DNA from: a virus
Direction: 5' to 3' (one strand)
IMG/VR virus record: IMGVR_UViG_3300033994_000115
Location: 1-30,123 of that record
DNA length: 30,123 bases
Below the pieces are notes generated by a model. It was given only the letters and a program-made list of their open reading frames with translations, ran no database searches and was not told where the DNA came from. Both the position numbers and the translations under genes were made by a program. Below, one piece after another: positions 8,790 to 16,700 of this stretch (position 1 is the first letter of the stretch; every line of letters starts with the position of its first letter).

Positions 8790-9023
8790 TTTCGATTTAC
8801 TTTGAGCTTTTTTCATCTCATCAGCTTCTTTTTTCTTCATTTCAACTAATTTATTGAAATAAAACCTTCTTAAATATACAGGCATATGGTAAACTTCAGA
8901 CCAAGTAAATCCATTACTGAATTGTACCATTTCCCAAATTTGCGAATGTAATTGTATCCTATAATCAAGCGGTAGGGTAAAAAAAGTTAATCCCGAAGGG
9001 TATATCCAGCGCCTCCGATTCAC
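8775..9023 (-). CDS. Second tail-assembly chaperone frame (gp51-like / GT-type extension)
   Basis: An 82-codon frame overlapping the last 59 bases of the gp26-like gene in another frame. Its conserved-looking core is TLPLDYRIQLHSQIWEMVQF, then GFTWSEVYHMPVYLRRFYFNKL, followed by a lysine/glutamate-rich helix. I recall similar short proteins beside gp26 homologues in marine T4-like phages, some annotated as gp51-like. As a free-standing gene it needs a GTG start at 9023-9021 with no Shine-Dalgarno sequence; an in-frame TAA lies two codons further up, so there is no better start. The residues before the core (MNRRRWIYPSG) look like out-of-frame noise from the upstream gene. It could instead be translated as a C-terminal extension of the gp26-like protein through frameshifting at 8979-8985. 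The stop codon sits inside a terminator hairpin. Confidence 0.7.
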   Translation of the reverse strand: MNRRRWIYPSGLTFFTLPLDYRIQLHSQIWEMVQFSNGFTWSEVYHMPVYLRRFYFNKLVEMKKKEADEMKKAQSKSKVRMR

Positions 9024-9774
9024 CAGTTATTTGTGATGTAAATTGGAATGTTAAATCCAAATCGGGACTAATTTCCTTAACATACTTTCTAAACGCCTTA
9101 GTATCTTTTGCTAAAAATGAGTTAATTACCCATCTATTGATAAATCCCCTATCAGTATTACCATCAACGGATTTAATCATATATTTTAATCTAGTTGTTA
9201 CATCAAATTGAGTAGATGCGTTTTTATTTAACTTTTCTAAAGCTTGAGTTTCTTTTGTTATTTCTTGCTCATCACCATGTGTAAGTAATTTAAATTCAAT
9301 TTCTTTACCATTTGAAGGTAATGTAAATTTATAAGTGTTTTCCGAATTCAATACTTCAATATCAATATCCTTTGTTTGTACTTTACCTAAATCAATAGTA
9401 ACAGCTTGCTTTTCTAAACTAAAAGGGTCAGTCATTTCTATTTCATAATCAGCACCATATCCTAAAATACGAGTTGCCAAAAGGATAGCGTTCTTATCAC
9501 CAATGTAAATATCATTTGGATTTACACCTGGCTCAACCACAACTGATTCAAATAATTTATCCAAAACAATACCTTTTTTGATAAGGTTTTGTGATGCAAG
9601 AATATCTTCTTCTCTTGCTGTCATATATTTGATTTCAATAGTACCCTTTCTTAAAGGATGTCCTTCAGGATATACTAATCCTTGAGATGGTAATTCAATG
9701 GTTTCCGTTGGGAAATCATTTTGTTTTGGTGCGGTTTGCATTTGCACCTTAGTTGTATTTGTCATTTCTGCCAT
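8965..9774 (-). CDS. gp26-like baseplate hub / tape-measure chaperone (T4_baseplate family)
   Basis: A 269-residue protein. The N-terminal segment IELPSQGLVYPEGHPLRKGT followed by IEIKYMTAREEDIL is the hallmark of the T4_baseplate (gp26-like) family. The middle (LLTHGDEQEI, DVTTRLKYMIKSVDG) and the basic helix near the C-terminus (INRWVINSFLAKDTKAFRKY) also fit. T4 gp26 (208 residues) takes part in hub and tape-measure assembly. The gene lies between tube and tape measure, where tailed phages keep their G/GT chaperone pair, and its end overlaps a second frame, as in those pairs. It is preceded by a terminator and a promoter-like motif, so it has its own unit. The start ATG at 9774-9772 has an A/T-rich leader. 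Confidence 0.85.
   Translation of the reverse strand: MAEMTNTTKVQMQTAPKQNDFPTETIELPSQGLVYPEGHPLRKGTIEIKYMTAREEDILASQNLIKKGIVLDKLFESVVVEPGVNPNDIYIGDKNAILLATRILGYGADYEIEMTDPFSLEKQAVTIDLGKVQTKDIDIEVLNSENTYKFTLPSNGKEIEFKLLTHGDEQEITKETQALEKLNKNASTQFDVTTRLKYMIKSVDGNTDRGFINRWVINSFLAKDTKAFRKYVKEISPDLDLTFQFTSQITGESEALDIPFGINFFYPTA
8979..8985 (-). other. Candidate +1/-2 ribosomal slip site in the chaperone overlap
   Basis: The coding strand reads AAC TTT TTT TAC in the gp26-like frame, a run of seven T inside the 59-base overlap. A Phe-tRNA on the second TTT can re-pair perfectly after moving +1 or -2, and either move enters the 82-codon frame at ACC (then TLPLDYR). The fused product would be 332 (+1) or 333 (-2) residues. 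The in-frame stop of the first gene is only 12 bases after the run. Confidence 0.45.
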
Positions 9775-9788
9775 AACGATGTTTATTT

Positions 9789-9806
9789 TGTTTGTATATA
9801 TAAATA
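9789..9806 (-). promoter_or_regulatory. Candidate late promoter before the gp26-like gene
   Basis: The coding strand reads TATTTATA-TA-TACAAACA, matching the bipartite motif found before five other genes. It lies between the terminator at 9834-9860 and the ATG at 9774, which is the expected place for re-initiation. Confidence 0.5.
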
Positions 9807-9833
9807 CATAGAAATTAAAAAATTAGAAAGCAC

Positions 9834-9860
9834 AAAAAAGGGGATATTTTTGATATCCCC
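9834..9860 (-). terminator. Strong intrinsic terminator after the tail tube gene
   Basis: A perfect 8-bp stem, GGGGATAT and ATATCCCC, with a 5-base loop is followed on the coding strand by six T. A run of eight A precedes it, so the opposite strand also has a T-run. It lies 20 bases past the tube stop codon and ends the sheath-tube unit. Confidence 0.92.
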
Positions 9861-9880
9861 TTTTTTTTATTATTTTTAGA

Positions 9881-10369
9881 TTAGAATTCTAAGATTGCGT
9901 AATCATAAGATAGTGTTAATTCGATTGTTACTGGTTCGTTAGAATCGAATGCTAAATCTCCAAAGTTTGCTTGAGAGATAAATGCTCCTTTCAACTTCCA
10001 TTGTTCAATCTTATCACCAACTGGTCCTAATAGATAGAAATCAACATCTTTCTTATAGAAATCAGCGTATCCATCTCTACCAGTGATTGATTCATGTCCT
10101 AAACGAATCCACTCCATTACCGCTTGTGCTCCAGAAGGAACAATTGGGTCATAAAGTGTGATAGTGATATCTTGCCACTCACCTTTACCTTTCAACTTTC
10201 TCTTTACGTTGATATGGTCTAAAGTTACGGTTTCAAATTGAATTGTAGGTCTATTTGCTGCCTTTACAAGATATGAAGGGATATTGTCTATCTCCATCAC
10301 ATATCTATTTTTCATCTTCGGTTCGAAGTTCGTATAGAACATCTTATCAAACTCTAATATTTCTGCCAT
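9881..10369 (-). CDS. Tail tube protein (gp19-like)
   Basis: A 162-residue protein, almost the same length as T4 gp19 (163). Typical features are the start FDKMFYTNFEPKMKNRYVME, the segment RPTIQFETVTLDHINVKRKL, the segment WQDITITLYDPIVPSGAQAV, and the closing beta strands NEPVTIELTLSYDYAILEF. gp19-family proteins stack as hexameric rings to build the tube through which DNA leaves the virion. It lies directly after the sheath gene and before a strong terminator, as in most myoviruses. A purine-rich AAAAGGAA about 7-11 bases before the ATG is one of the few Shine-Dalgarno-like leaders in the window, fitting the high expression needed for this protein. Confidence 0.95.
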   Translation of the reverse strand: MAEILEFDKMFYTNFEPKMKNRYVMEIDNIPSYLVKAANRPTIQFETVTLDHINVKRKLKGKGEWQDITITLYDPIVPSGAQAVMEWIRLGHESITGRDGYADFYKKDVDFYLLGPVGDKIEQWKLKGAFISQANFGDLAFDSNEPVTIELTLSYDYAILEF

Positions 10370-10382
10370 TTTTTATTCCTTT

Positions 10383-10400
10383 TATTTGTATTAATAAATA
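10383..10400 (-). promoter_or_regulatory. Candidate promoter between sheath and tube genes
   Basis: The coding strand reads TATTTATT-AA-TACAAATA, one mismatch from the first half of the shared bipartite motif. It lies 13 bases before the tube ATG and could add tube-only transcripts to those from the sheath promoter. Confidence 0.4.
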
Positions 10401-10421
10401 TCTACTTTATTGATTTTCGTA

Positions 10422-12734
10422 TTATGCGTTAAAACTTGCTCCAGTTGGTAAGATGTTGAAATCTATTACGATAAATTCCGCTGTCTTAGCCGGTTGTAAG
10501 AAAATTTGTCCTGCTAATATGTTTCTATCAATTACATCAGGTGTATTGTTTGATTCATCCATTACAACTCTAAATGCGTATAAACCTTGTCTTTGTTGAA
10601 CTGCCTCTAAATAAGGGTTCACAGTGTTTAAGAATCTTGCTCTAGTTGTTGCTGTGTTTTGTTCGAACACTAAGAAACGAGATGTAGATGCTATAAACTT
10701 CTTAAGAGTAATAAGTAATCTTCTAACATTGATTCTATCTAAAGCTGATGCCTTATCTTGCAATGTCTTCTGTCCGAATGCTACAATACCTTGTCCAGGG
10801 AATGCTGCGATTGGGTTTACTTTGTTCTCATATAGAGTATCTCTTTCAGAATGTGTTAATCTATTCAATACTGAAACTGCTCCACTAATACCACCTCTAT
10901 TCAAACCAGCAGGTGCGAACCATTCAGCTGCTAATCTATCGTTTGCAGCGAATACAGCCGGCATCAATACTGATGGAGGTACACTCATTAATTTGTTACT
11001 ATTAGTATCAACTGTCTTAACCCAAGGGTAGTAAGTTCCAACGTAGTTAGAATCTACCGAATTTGCTTCTTCAGTTGCTTCAGTAATTGTTGCAGTTGCT
11101 GCCACAAAATCAGCGATATAGAAACAATCTTGTCTATCTTCAACCATATCAATTACTTTTGTAGTAATAGATGGGTGTAAAGAACGAATGATACCAGGAG
11201 TTACAACTAAGTTAATATCATATTCATCTGCATTTGATACAGCGTTAATTGCTTTTGTATATGCAATTGAACCATTAGTTGAGTTATTTGAACAGTTAAA
11301 TCCTTGCGTATTTTGTCCAGTTATTTGAGTACCTAAATTAATTTTTACAGTTGGTGCATTACCATCAAATCCACTTTGGAATCCTAATACAAATTGTCTT
11401 TTAACCATATCAGTTGATGCAGAACCTGTCATTTGATAACTTAATTGAGAATCAAATGCGAATACTACGTTTGAACCAGTTTGATTAACTGCCCCATCAG
11501 GAATTGGTTTTAAGTATTGTTTATTATCATCAGAAACACCAGTTGTTTCAAAATCAAATCCACTAAAATATATTGGAGATGATGATGTATTACCAATTGA
11601 GTTAGTTTGATAAACTACCGCAGGTACTTTAGTTACATCACCAGCAAGAGTTGCTATTGGATTAGTATATGGTGCGTGTCCAAATGGTGCTGATGAAATT
11701 GGGAATGAACCCGCTTCAGCTACAACTACTCTTACATATTTTGATTTGTTTGAGTAATCACCATTTTCAGTTATCTTACCATTAGATTCAATCGTATTCC
11801 ATCTATCACCTATTCTTCTAGCTATATAGTTAGGAGAAGCAGGGTCTAAGTTTACATTGTTAAATGTTTCAATTACACTCTTTCTCTTATCAGTATCAGA
11901 ATAACCTCTTACAGTTACAGTAAAAGTTGAATAATCAGTTGCTCCATCTTCACCAGCTGCTTTAACATTAGAAATACCAATTTTGAATTTAGTATTATAT
12001 GGAGTACCATGTCCTAAAGTTACAAACTTAAATAAATCGTATCTTACATTGTTGTTATCTTTTTGAGATACAACATATGGAGTTTCTGCATTACTGATAT
12101 CACCATATACTTGGTTTGGTAAATCATCCACTACTACACCTGTTCCCAAATCGGCGTTAGTGTAATTAGTAGTTGCTATGTTTTTGAAATAAGCGTAAGT
12201 GTATGCTGATTTAGCTCCGAATGGAGATGTACCAAATGTATCTACCACATCGTTAGTAGCAGTTTCTAAAATAGAAGCCGATACAGATCCAAATGTACTA
12301 GTTACTACAAATGAACCAGATGCAAATCCTTTTCCTTGTGCACTTACTGTTGGGTTATCAAATCCAACCGCTTCATCACCAGCTTCAGTTGAATATAAAA
12401 CTCCAATAAGTTTTTGTCCAACCAAACCACCAGATGCAAATATACCAAGAGGTTTAACTTGTGTATAACCACCAATACCACCAACTCTTACGATGGTAGC
12501 ACTTCCAGCTTCTCTTAAATAGTTTTGTACTGCATATTCAGTATAATAAGTTCCATCAGGAGTTCCGAAGATATCTTCGAATTCTGATTGCGTTCTAACA
12601 ATTGTTGGAACAAATGCAGGTCCTTGCTTAAAAGGTCCTATGAATGCTGCTCCAATTTCACCTACTCCTTGCGCTAGGAAGGAAAGGTCATTTTCTCTTG
12701 TAAATACGCCGGGTGATACGATTCTTTCTGCCAT
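10422..12734 (-). CDS. Tail sheath protein (gp18-like)
   Basis: A 770-residue contractile sheath subunit. The N-terminus MAERIVSPGVFTRENDLSFL with the following GPFKQGPAFVPTIV and FGTPDGTYYTEYAVQNYLRE is typical of the family. The conserved C-terminal part has FPGQGIVAFGQKTLQDKASA, LDRINVRRLLITLKKFIAST, then RFLNTVNPYLEAVQQRQGLY and a closing AEFIVIDFNILPTG. The terminal arms interlock neighbouring subunits around the tube and drive contraction. It is about 110 residues longer than T4 gp18 (659); the extra length lies in the variable middle, which usually forms surface-exposed domains. It is followed by the tube gene after 52 bases. A long hairpin and a promoter-like motif lie upstream. The leader has no clear Shine-Dalgarno sequence. 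Confidence 0.95.
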   Translation of the reverse strand: MAERIVSPGVFTRENDLSFLAQGVGEIGAAFIGPFKQGPAFVPTIVRTQSEFEDIFGTPDGTYYTEYAVQNYLREAGSATIVRVGGIGGYTQVKPLGIFASGGLVGQKLIGVLYSTEAGDEAVGFDNPTVSAQGKGFASGSFVVTSTFGSVSASILETATNDVVDTFGTSPFGAKSAYTYAYFKNIATTNYTNADLGTGVVVDDLPNQVYGDISNAETPYVVSQKDNNNVRYDLFKFVTLGHGTPYNTKFKIGISNVKAAGEDGATDYSTFTVTVRGYSDTDKRKSVIETFNNVNLDPASPNYIARRIGDRWNTIESNGKITENGDYSNKSKYVRVVVAEAGSFPISSAPFGHAPYTNPIATLAGDVTKVPAVVYQTNSIGNTSSSPIYFSGFDFETTGVSDDNKQYLKPIPDGAVNQTGSNVVFAFDSQLSYQMTGSASTDMVKRQFVLGFQSGFDGNAPTVKINLGTQITGQNTQGFNCSNNSTNGSIAYTKAINAVSNADEYDINLVVTPGIIRSLHPSITTKVIDMVEDRQDCFYIADFVAATATITEATEEANSVDSNYVGTYYPWVKTVDTNSNKLMSVPPSVLMPAVFAANDRLAAEWFAPAGLNRGGISGAVSVLNRLTHSERDTLYENKVNPIAAFPGQGIVAFGQKTLQDKASALDRINVRRLLITLKKFIASTSRFLVFEQNTATTRARFLNTVNPYLEAVQQRQGLYAFRVVMDESNNTPDVIDRNILAGQIFLQPAKTAEFIVIDFNILPTGASFNA

Positions 12735-12786
12735 TTTATTTCTCGAATTTGTATTTTAAGTTTGTAATTAAGATAATCCAATTAAT

Positions 12787-12800
12787 TACTTATATAAATA
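12787..12800 (-). promoter_or_regulatory. Candidate late promoter before the sheath gene
   Basis: The coding strand reads TATTTATATAAGTA, the shared motif with no spacer between its halves. It lies just past the hairpin at 12807-12854. Unlike the other copies it leaves a 52-base leader before the ATG at 12734. Confidence 0.4.
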
Positions 12801-12806
12801 TAAAGA

Positions 12807-12854
12807 AAATATCCAAAACACAAATTTGTTTATAAATCTGCATTTTGGATATTT
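12807..12854 (-). terminator. Long hairpin between the DUF7936-like gene and the sheath gene
   Basis: The outer arms AAATATCCAAAA and TTTTGGATATTT are perfectly complementary over 12 bp. After a 2x2 internal loop the stem continues as CAGATTT with AAATTTG (one G-T pair), closed by a 6-base loop. The coding strand continues with TTCTTTATATTT, a weak T-tract. I read it as a terminator or processing and stability hairpin ahead of the sheath leader. Confidence 0.6.
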
Positions 12855-12877
12855 AACATTTTTTCTTATAATTTCTA

Positions 12878-13279
12878 CTAAACAGGCGCTGGTGCCGTTA
12901 CTTCTGGTGCTACTCTACTTCCAGATGTAGGAGACCAAGGTAAATCTTCTTCAGAAACTTGTAAACTAACCCACTTATTAGCATTGATTTCTTTTGTAAT
13001 CATTTCATTTATATGCCCCATATAATTGGTTTGGCCTGAACCACTTACATAATCTTTTATCCATCCAAGTACTTGCTCTTCTGTCAATTGTGAATATTCA
13101 GTAAAGCTAGCTGTGTTTATTTGTGAAATTTTAAAAGGAGTTGCACCAGTAAATGAACCAACATTACCATCTTCGTCTGTTGCTGTTACTTTCCAATTAG
13201 TTCCAACAATAGCATCATTTAGAAATTCTGCATTTTGCTTTTTAAGTCCTATTAATTTCCATTCGTATGTATATCCCAT
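12878..13279 (-). CDS. Conserved small T4-like structural protein (DUF7936-like)
   Basis: A 133-residue soluble protein starting MGYTYEWKLIGLKKQN. It has a WKVTATDEDGNVGSFTGATP segment, then a YSQLTEEQVLGWIKDYV segment and a C-terminal acidic/proline tail. The combination of Y-W-K..LK at the start, GTDEDG..G-F-GATPF and LTE..V..WI is familiar from a short conserved protein next to tail and head genes of T4-like cyanophages and pelagiphages; I believe this is DUF7936, named from memory. It has its own promoter-like motif and is followed by a long hairpin, so it may be expressed alone. A virion or assembly role is inferred from position; the function is unknown. Confidence 0.75.
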   Translation of the reverse strand: MGYTYEWKLIGLKKQNAEFLNDAIVGTNWKVTATDEDGNVGSFTGATPFKISQINTASFTEYSQLTEEQVLGWIKDYVSGSGQTNYMGHINEMITKEINANKWVSLQVSEEDLPWSPTSGSRVAPEVTAPAPV

Positions 13280-13287
13280 AATAATTG

Positions 13288-13307
13288 TGTTTATATTGTA
13301 TAAATAT
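13288..13307 (-). promoter_or_regulatory. Candidate late promoter before the DUF7936-like gene
   Basis: The coding strand reads TATTTATA-CAA-TATAAACA, identical over 20 bases to the copy at 8734-8753 although the genes are unrelated. It lies 8 bases before the ATG at 13279. Confidence 0.5.
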
Positions 13308-13321
13308 ATGTATTTTATTTT

Positions 13322-13753
13322 TTAAACTTGTAACGAACCACTATAATAGTCAGTTGTTAGTAAGTGTCTATATGCCTGTGCCATATGGTCTAGTTCTGAT
13401 GGAACTTCTAATATGAATACACATTTGTGGTCCATGCCCTCCGTACCAATAGATACTCCATATTTATTATCAGATGGATTAGTACCTATAAATCCAATTG
13501 GTTTTGCTTCGGCATCTCTAGCTGCTTTATCTTTCCAAATGGTTACTGCTACTTCTGCAGTATATCCAGACTTCCAATAAACTTCCGTACCAGCACTTCT
13601 ATCCATTGGTGTCAATCCATCTGGTCTAGAATTATCTACGGGTGGTTTTATATCTGCCATTCTTTTTTCAATCCTCACATTTGTTACAACATGATATGCG
13701 TTTGGTATAACCAATCCAGTTCCTGGTAATTCGTAATCTTTTAAAAGTGCCAT
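13322..13753 (-). CDS. Hypothetical structural protein downstream of the giant fibre
   Basis: A 143-residue soluble protein with no signal or membrane segment (MALLKDYELPGTGLVIPNAY; later YTAEVAVTIWKDKAARDAEA). The strand-rich pattern 'Y-V..VRIEK..... YKSGY-AEVAV-IWKDK-ARD' reminds me of small phage virion proteins found near fibre and neck genes, but I cannot name a family. It starts three bases after the stop of the giant fibre gene, so it is translated from the same message and may assist fibre assembly or attachment. The C-terminal part, SELDHMAQAYRHLLTTDYYS, is helical. The function is unknown. Confidence 0.75.
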   Translation of the reverse strand: MALLKDYELPGTGLVIPNAYHVVTNVRIEKRMADIKPPVDNSRPDGLTPMDRSAGTEVYWKSGYTAEVAVTIWKDKAARDAEAKPIGFIGTNPSDNKYGVSIGTEGMDHKCVFILEVPSELDHMAQAYRHLLTTDYYSGSLQV

Positions 13754-13756
13754 AAT

Positions 13757-16700
13757 TTATGCTTTATTAATATTAAATATAAAATCTTTAATTTTTTGTA
13801 ATTCTTCTTTTAGTAAATCTATTTCGTTAGACTGGTTTTTAATAATAGTTTGTTGTTCTTTGATAGCTTCAATGAATACACCAGCAAATTTACCATAATC
13901 AACACCATATTCATCAACATCAGCCGCATATGTTACAACCTCAGGAAGAAATTCTTCAACTTCTTGTGCGATTACACCAACATTTCTTTTTTGCGATTTA
14001 TCACTAATTACCGTATAGTAAACTCCTCTAAGTTTATCCAATATATCTAACGCATTTTCTACAGTTTCGATATTTTCTTTTTTACGTCTATCAGAAAAAC
14101 CTACTATGTTTCCTTCGGCGTAAATAGCACCACCAACATATATTCTATATGCACTTGATGTAGATGATGTCCCAAGTCCAGTACAGTTATTTCCGTTTGA
14201 ATGATACAATACCCATCTTCCAAAGTTTTGTAAATATATACCACCATTACCACTTTCCCACATATAGTGAGGTAATCCAGTTGAATCAATTACATGCCCA
14301 TACCATCCATTTCGTTGACCATCCATTCTCCACGCACCATATGTGATATTGTTTGGATAAAAATGCGCTGAGTTAATTCCAGAATATATTCCATGATGTC
14401 CTGTTAAGTTTTGCCAAGTGTACCAGAACGAATAATTTGAACCTCCATTCAATTGAATTAAAAGACCACTCATATCATAATCAGAATATAATCTAACACC
14501 CTCATATGAAGGACCATTGGCACCTAATTTGATACCAGTATGATATGCTATTCTTAAATCTGGATAAGGATAACCCCATCCACCACCTTCTTGGAAGATA
14601 TTATAGGCAGGTATTCCATATACGCCAGAATCACCACCAACTCCTACGAAATCAATTCTTCTTATTCTACAATAGTCATTGAATTCACCACTACTAAATT
14701 GAGAATAACCATCACCATTCCAATAATATCCAGTATTATTGTAATCGTATATAAATGTACTTCTTAATTCATATGTATAAGTTCTGTTTCCAGAATAGTG
14801 GTTGATATAAGTCTCATATCCGTTTTGACAATCTAAGTGTAAGTTACCATTTGTAGCACATACCGATGCAGTTCCATCAGGTCTACCATTCGTTCCAACA
14901 TATAGATATGCTCCCCACGTCCAGTTAGGTCCATGCAATGCACCACCCCTAATTCTTAAACCAGTGTTTGATACAGCGTTAGGGTCTATATAATATCCAG
15001 TATCATCCGAATCATAGAATACGTTTGCACGAAGGTCACCAGAACCACCGCCACCATACATAGCGAATTCTTTCCACCCAGATCTACCACCACCCCATGC
15101 ACCTCTTGCCCAATATCTATTTTCAGTTGCGTTGTGTGCCCCAACCATCATCCAACCATATGCCTGTCCACCACCAGCAGTTGCGTAGTGTTGTCCAGAT
15201 ACAATACCCTGTGCGTGAATGTAACCACCACCTTGAGGGTGACCAGTTCCAGTACCCCAAATATCCCAAGCACCAAATCCAGATTGCCAAGCACTATCCC
15301 AGTTACCATAAGATGTTCCCCATCCCCAAGTTCCTGTCCAATAGTCTTGGTCACTTACAATATCTCTACGAGTAGTCAACATTCTACCTAAGTTGAATGC
15401 CCCTCTACGAACATAATCCGTAATTGCGTAAAAGTTAGATGTACCATCACCATTGAAATAATATCCAGTATTTGAATCATAGTATATTGGTGTTCTTACA
15501 TCTTGCCCTGCAAATAATATATTATTTACTCTAACGTGTTGGTCTCCTTCCCCAATAGAAAACAGCTGAGAACCTCCATAATATTTTATAGAGTTATTAT
15601 AAAATCTTATACCACCATAGTTAAAGGCGGCACCGATTTTTATACCAGTATGCCAATCTAAAGTAAGTTTTGTATAATTACCATTATAGTTTTCCATAGT
15701 TGTTCCTATGGAGTAACCCTGTATATCACTCTCACCATTTGAGTTAAAAAATAAAATTCCTTGTCCGGCAGTAGTATAAACTTGGCCACCTTGATACCCC
15801 ATATTAACTCTACTTATTCTGGATTGGCTATTTGGGTCTACATAATAAGTTGTATCATTGGAATCATAGAATATTGGTGCTCTTAATGAATTACCTCCAG
15901 TTAAGTAATCGTTGGCGTAAACAGTACCATTTGAGTACCATTCCATTGTAGTAAAACGAGTACCGCTGGTGTTAGTATTATAAAAATATGTATTACCACC
16001 TGTGTTGAATCTCATATACGCTTGTCCCTGTCCCGTATTTATTCTACCAAATCCAGCAGGAGAACCACCATCATTTTGTACGTTATATCCAAAACCACCA
16101 TCATTCCAAGTTACACCAGGTTCAGAAACCCACATTTGTAAATAAGATGGAGTTCCAGTACCCATTTCACTACCAATCGCAGTAATTCTAAGTGTAGAGT
16201 TACCATGTCCACCAGCTACTTCCAATCTACCTCTCAAATAAGAACCACCATTAGGGTCTAAATAATATCCGGTATTATTTGTATCATAAAATATAGGCGC
16301 TCTAAAATCACCTTGAGCAGTACCAATACCTCCAACGATTATATTACCATTATTTTGGTCAATTCTAAATTTCTCATAAGCCGTTCTATTACCACTTACT
16401 CTTGAAGGTACAGTAAATGAACGAATTTGTCCAGCCGAAGCTTCTGCCGTAAAACAAAATAAATTATTTGGATTATCATGATACAATCCCCAACCAGTAT
16501 ATGGTTCATAATCAACAAATATACCAGTCCAACCTTCTGCTGTTTCCTGCTGTATTGCAAATGATGCTCCAGCTGATGATGTTCCACTTGATACTGAAAG
16601 AATTGCTGGTTTATTATGATTTGTATGTCTTAGTGAACCTGCAATTTGAATTGAAGTTCCCGTTGAGTTATAATCTGCGTAAAATGCTGTATCATTCGAA

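Noticed and set aside
9775-9880. Possible tRNA or small RNA in the gap after the tube gene
   Set aside because: The only structure is the intrinsic terminator; there is no cloverleaf or conserved tRNA loop.
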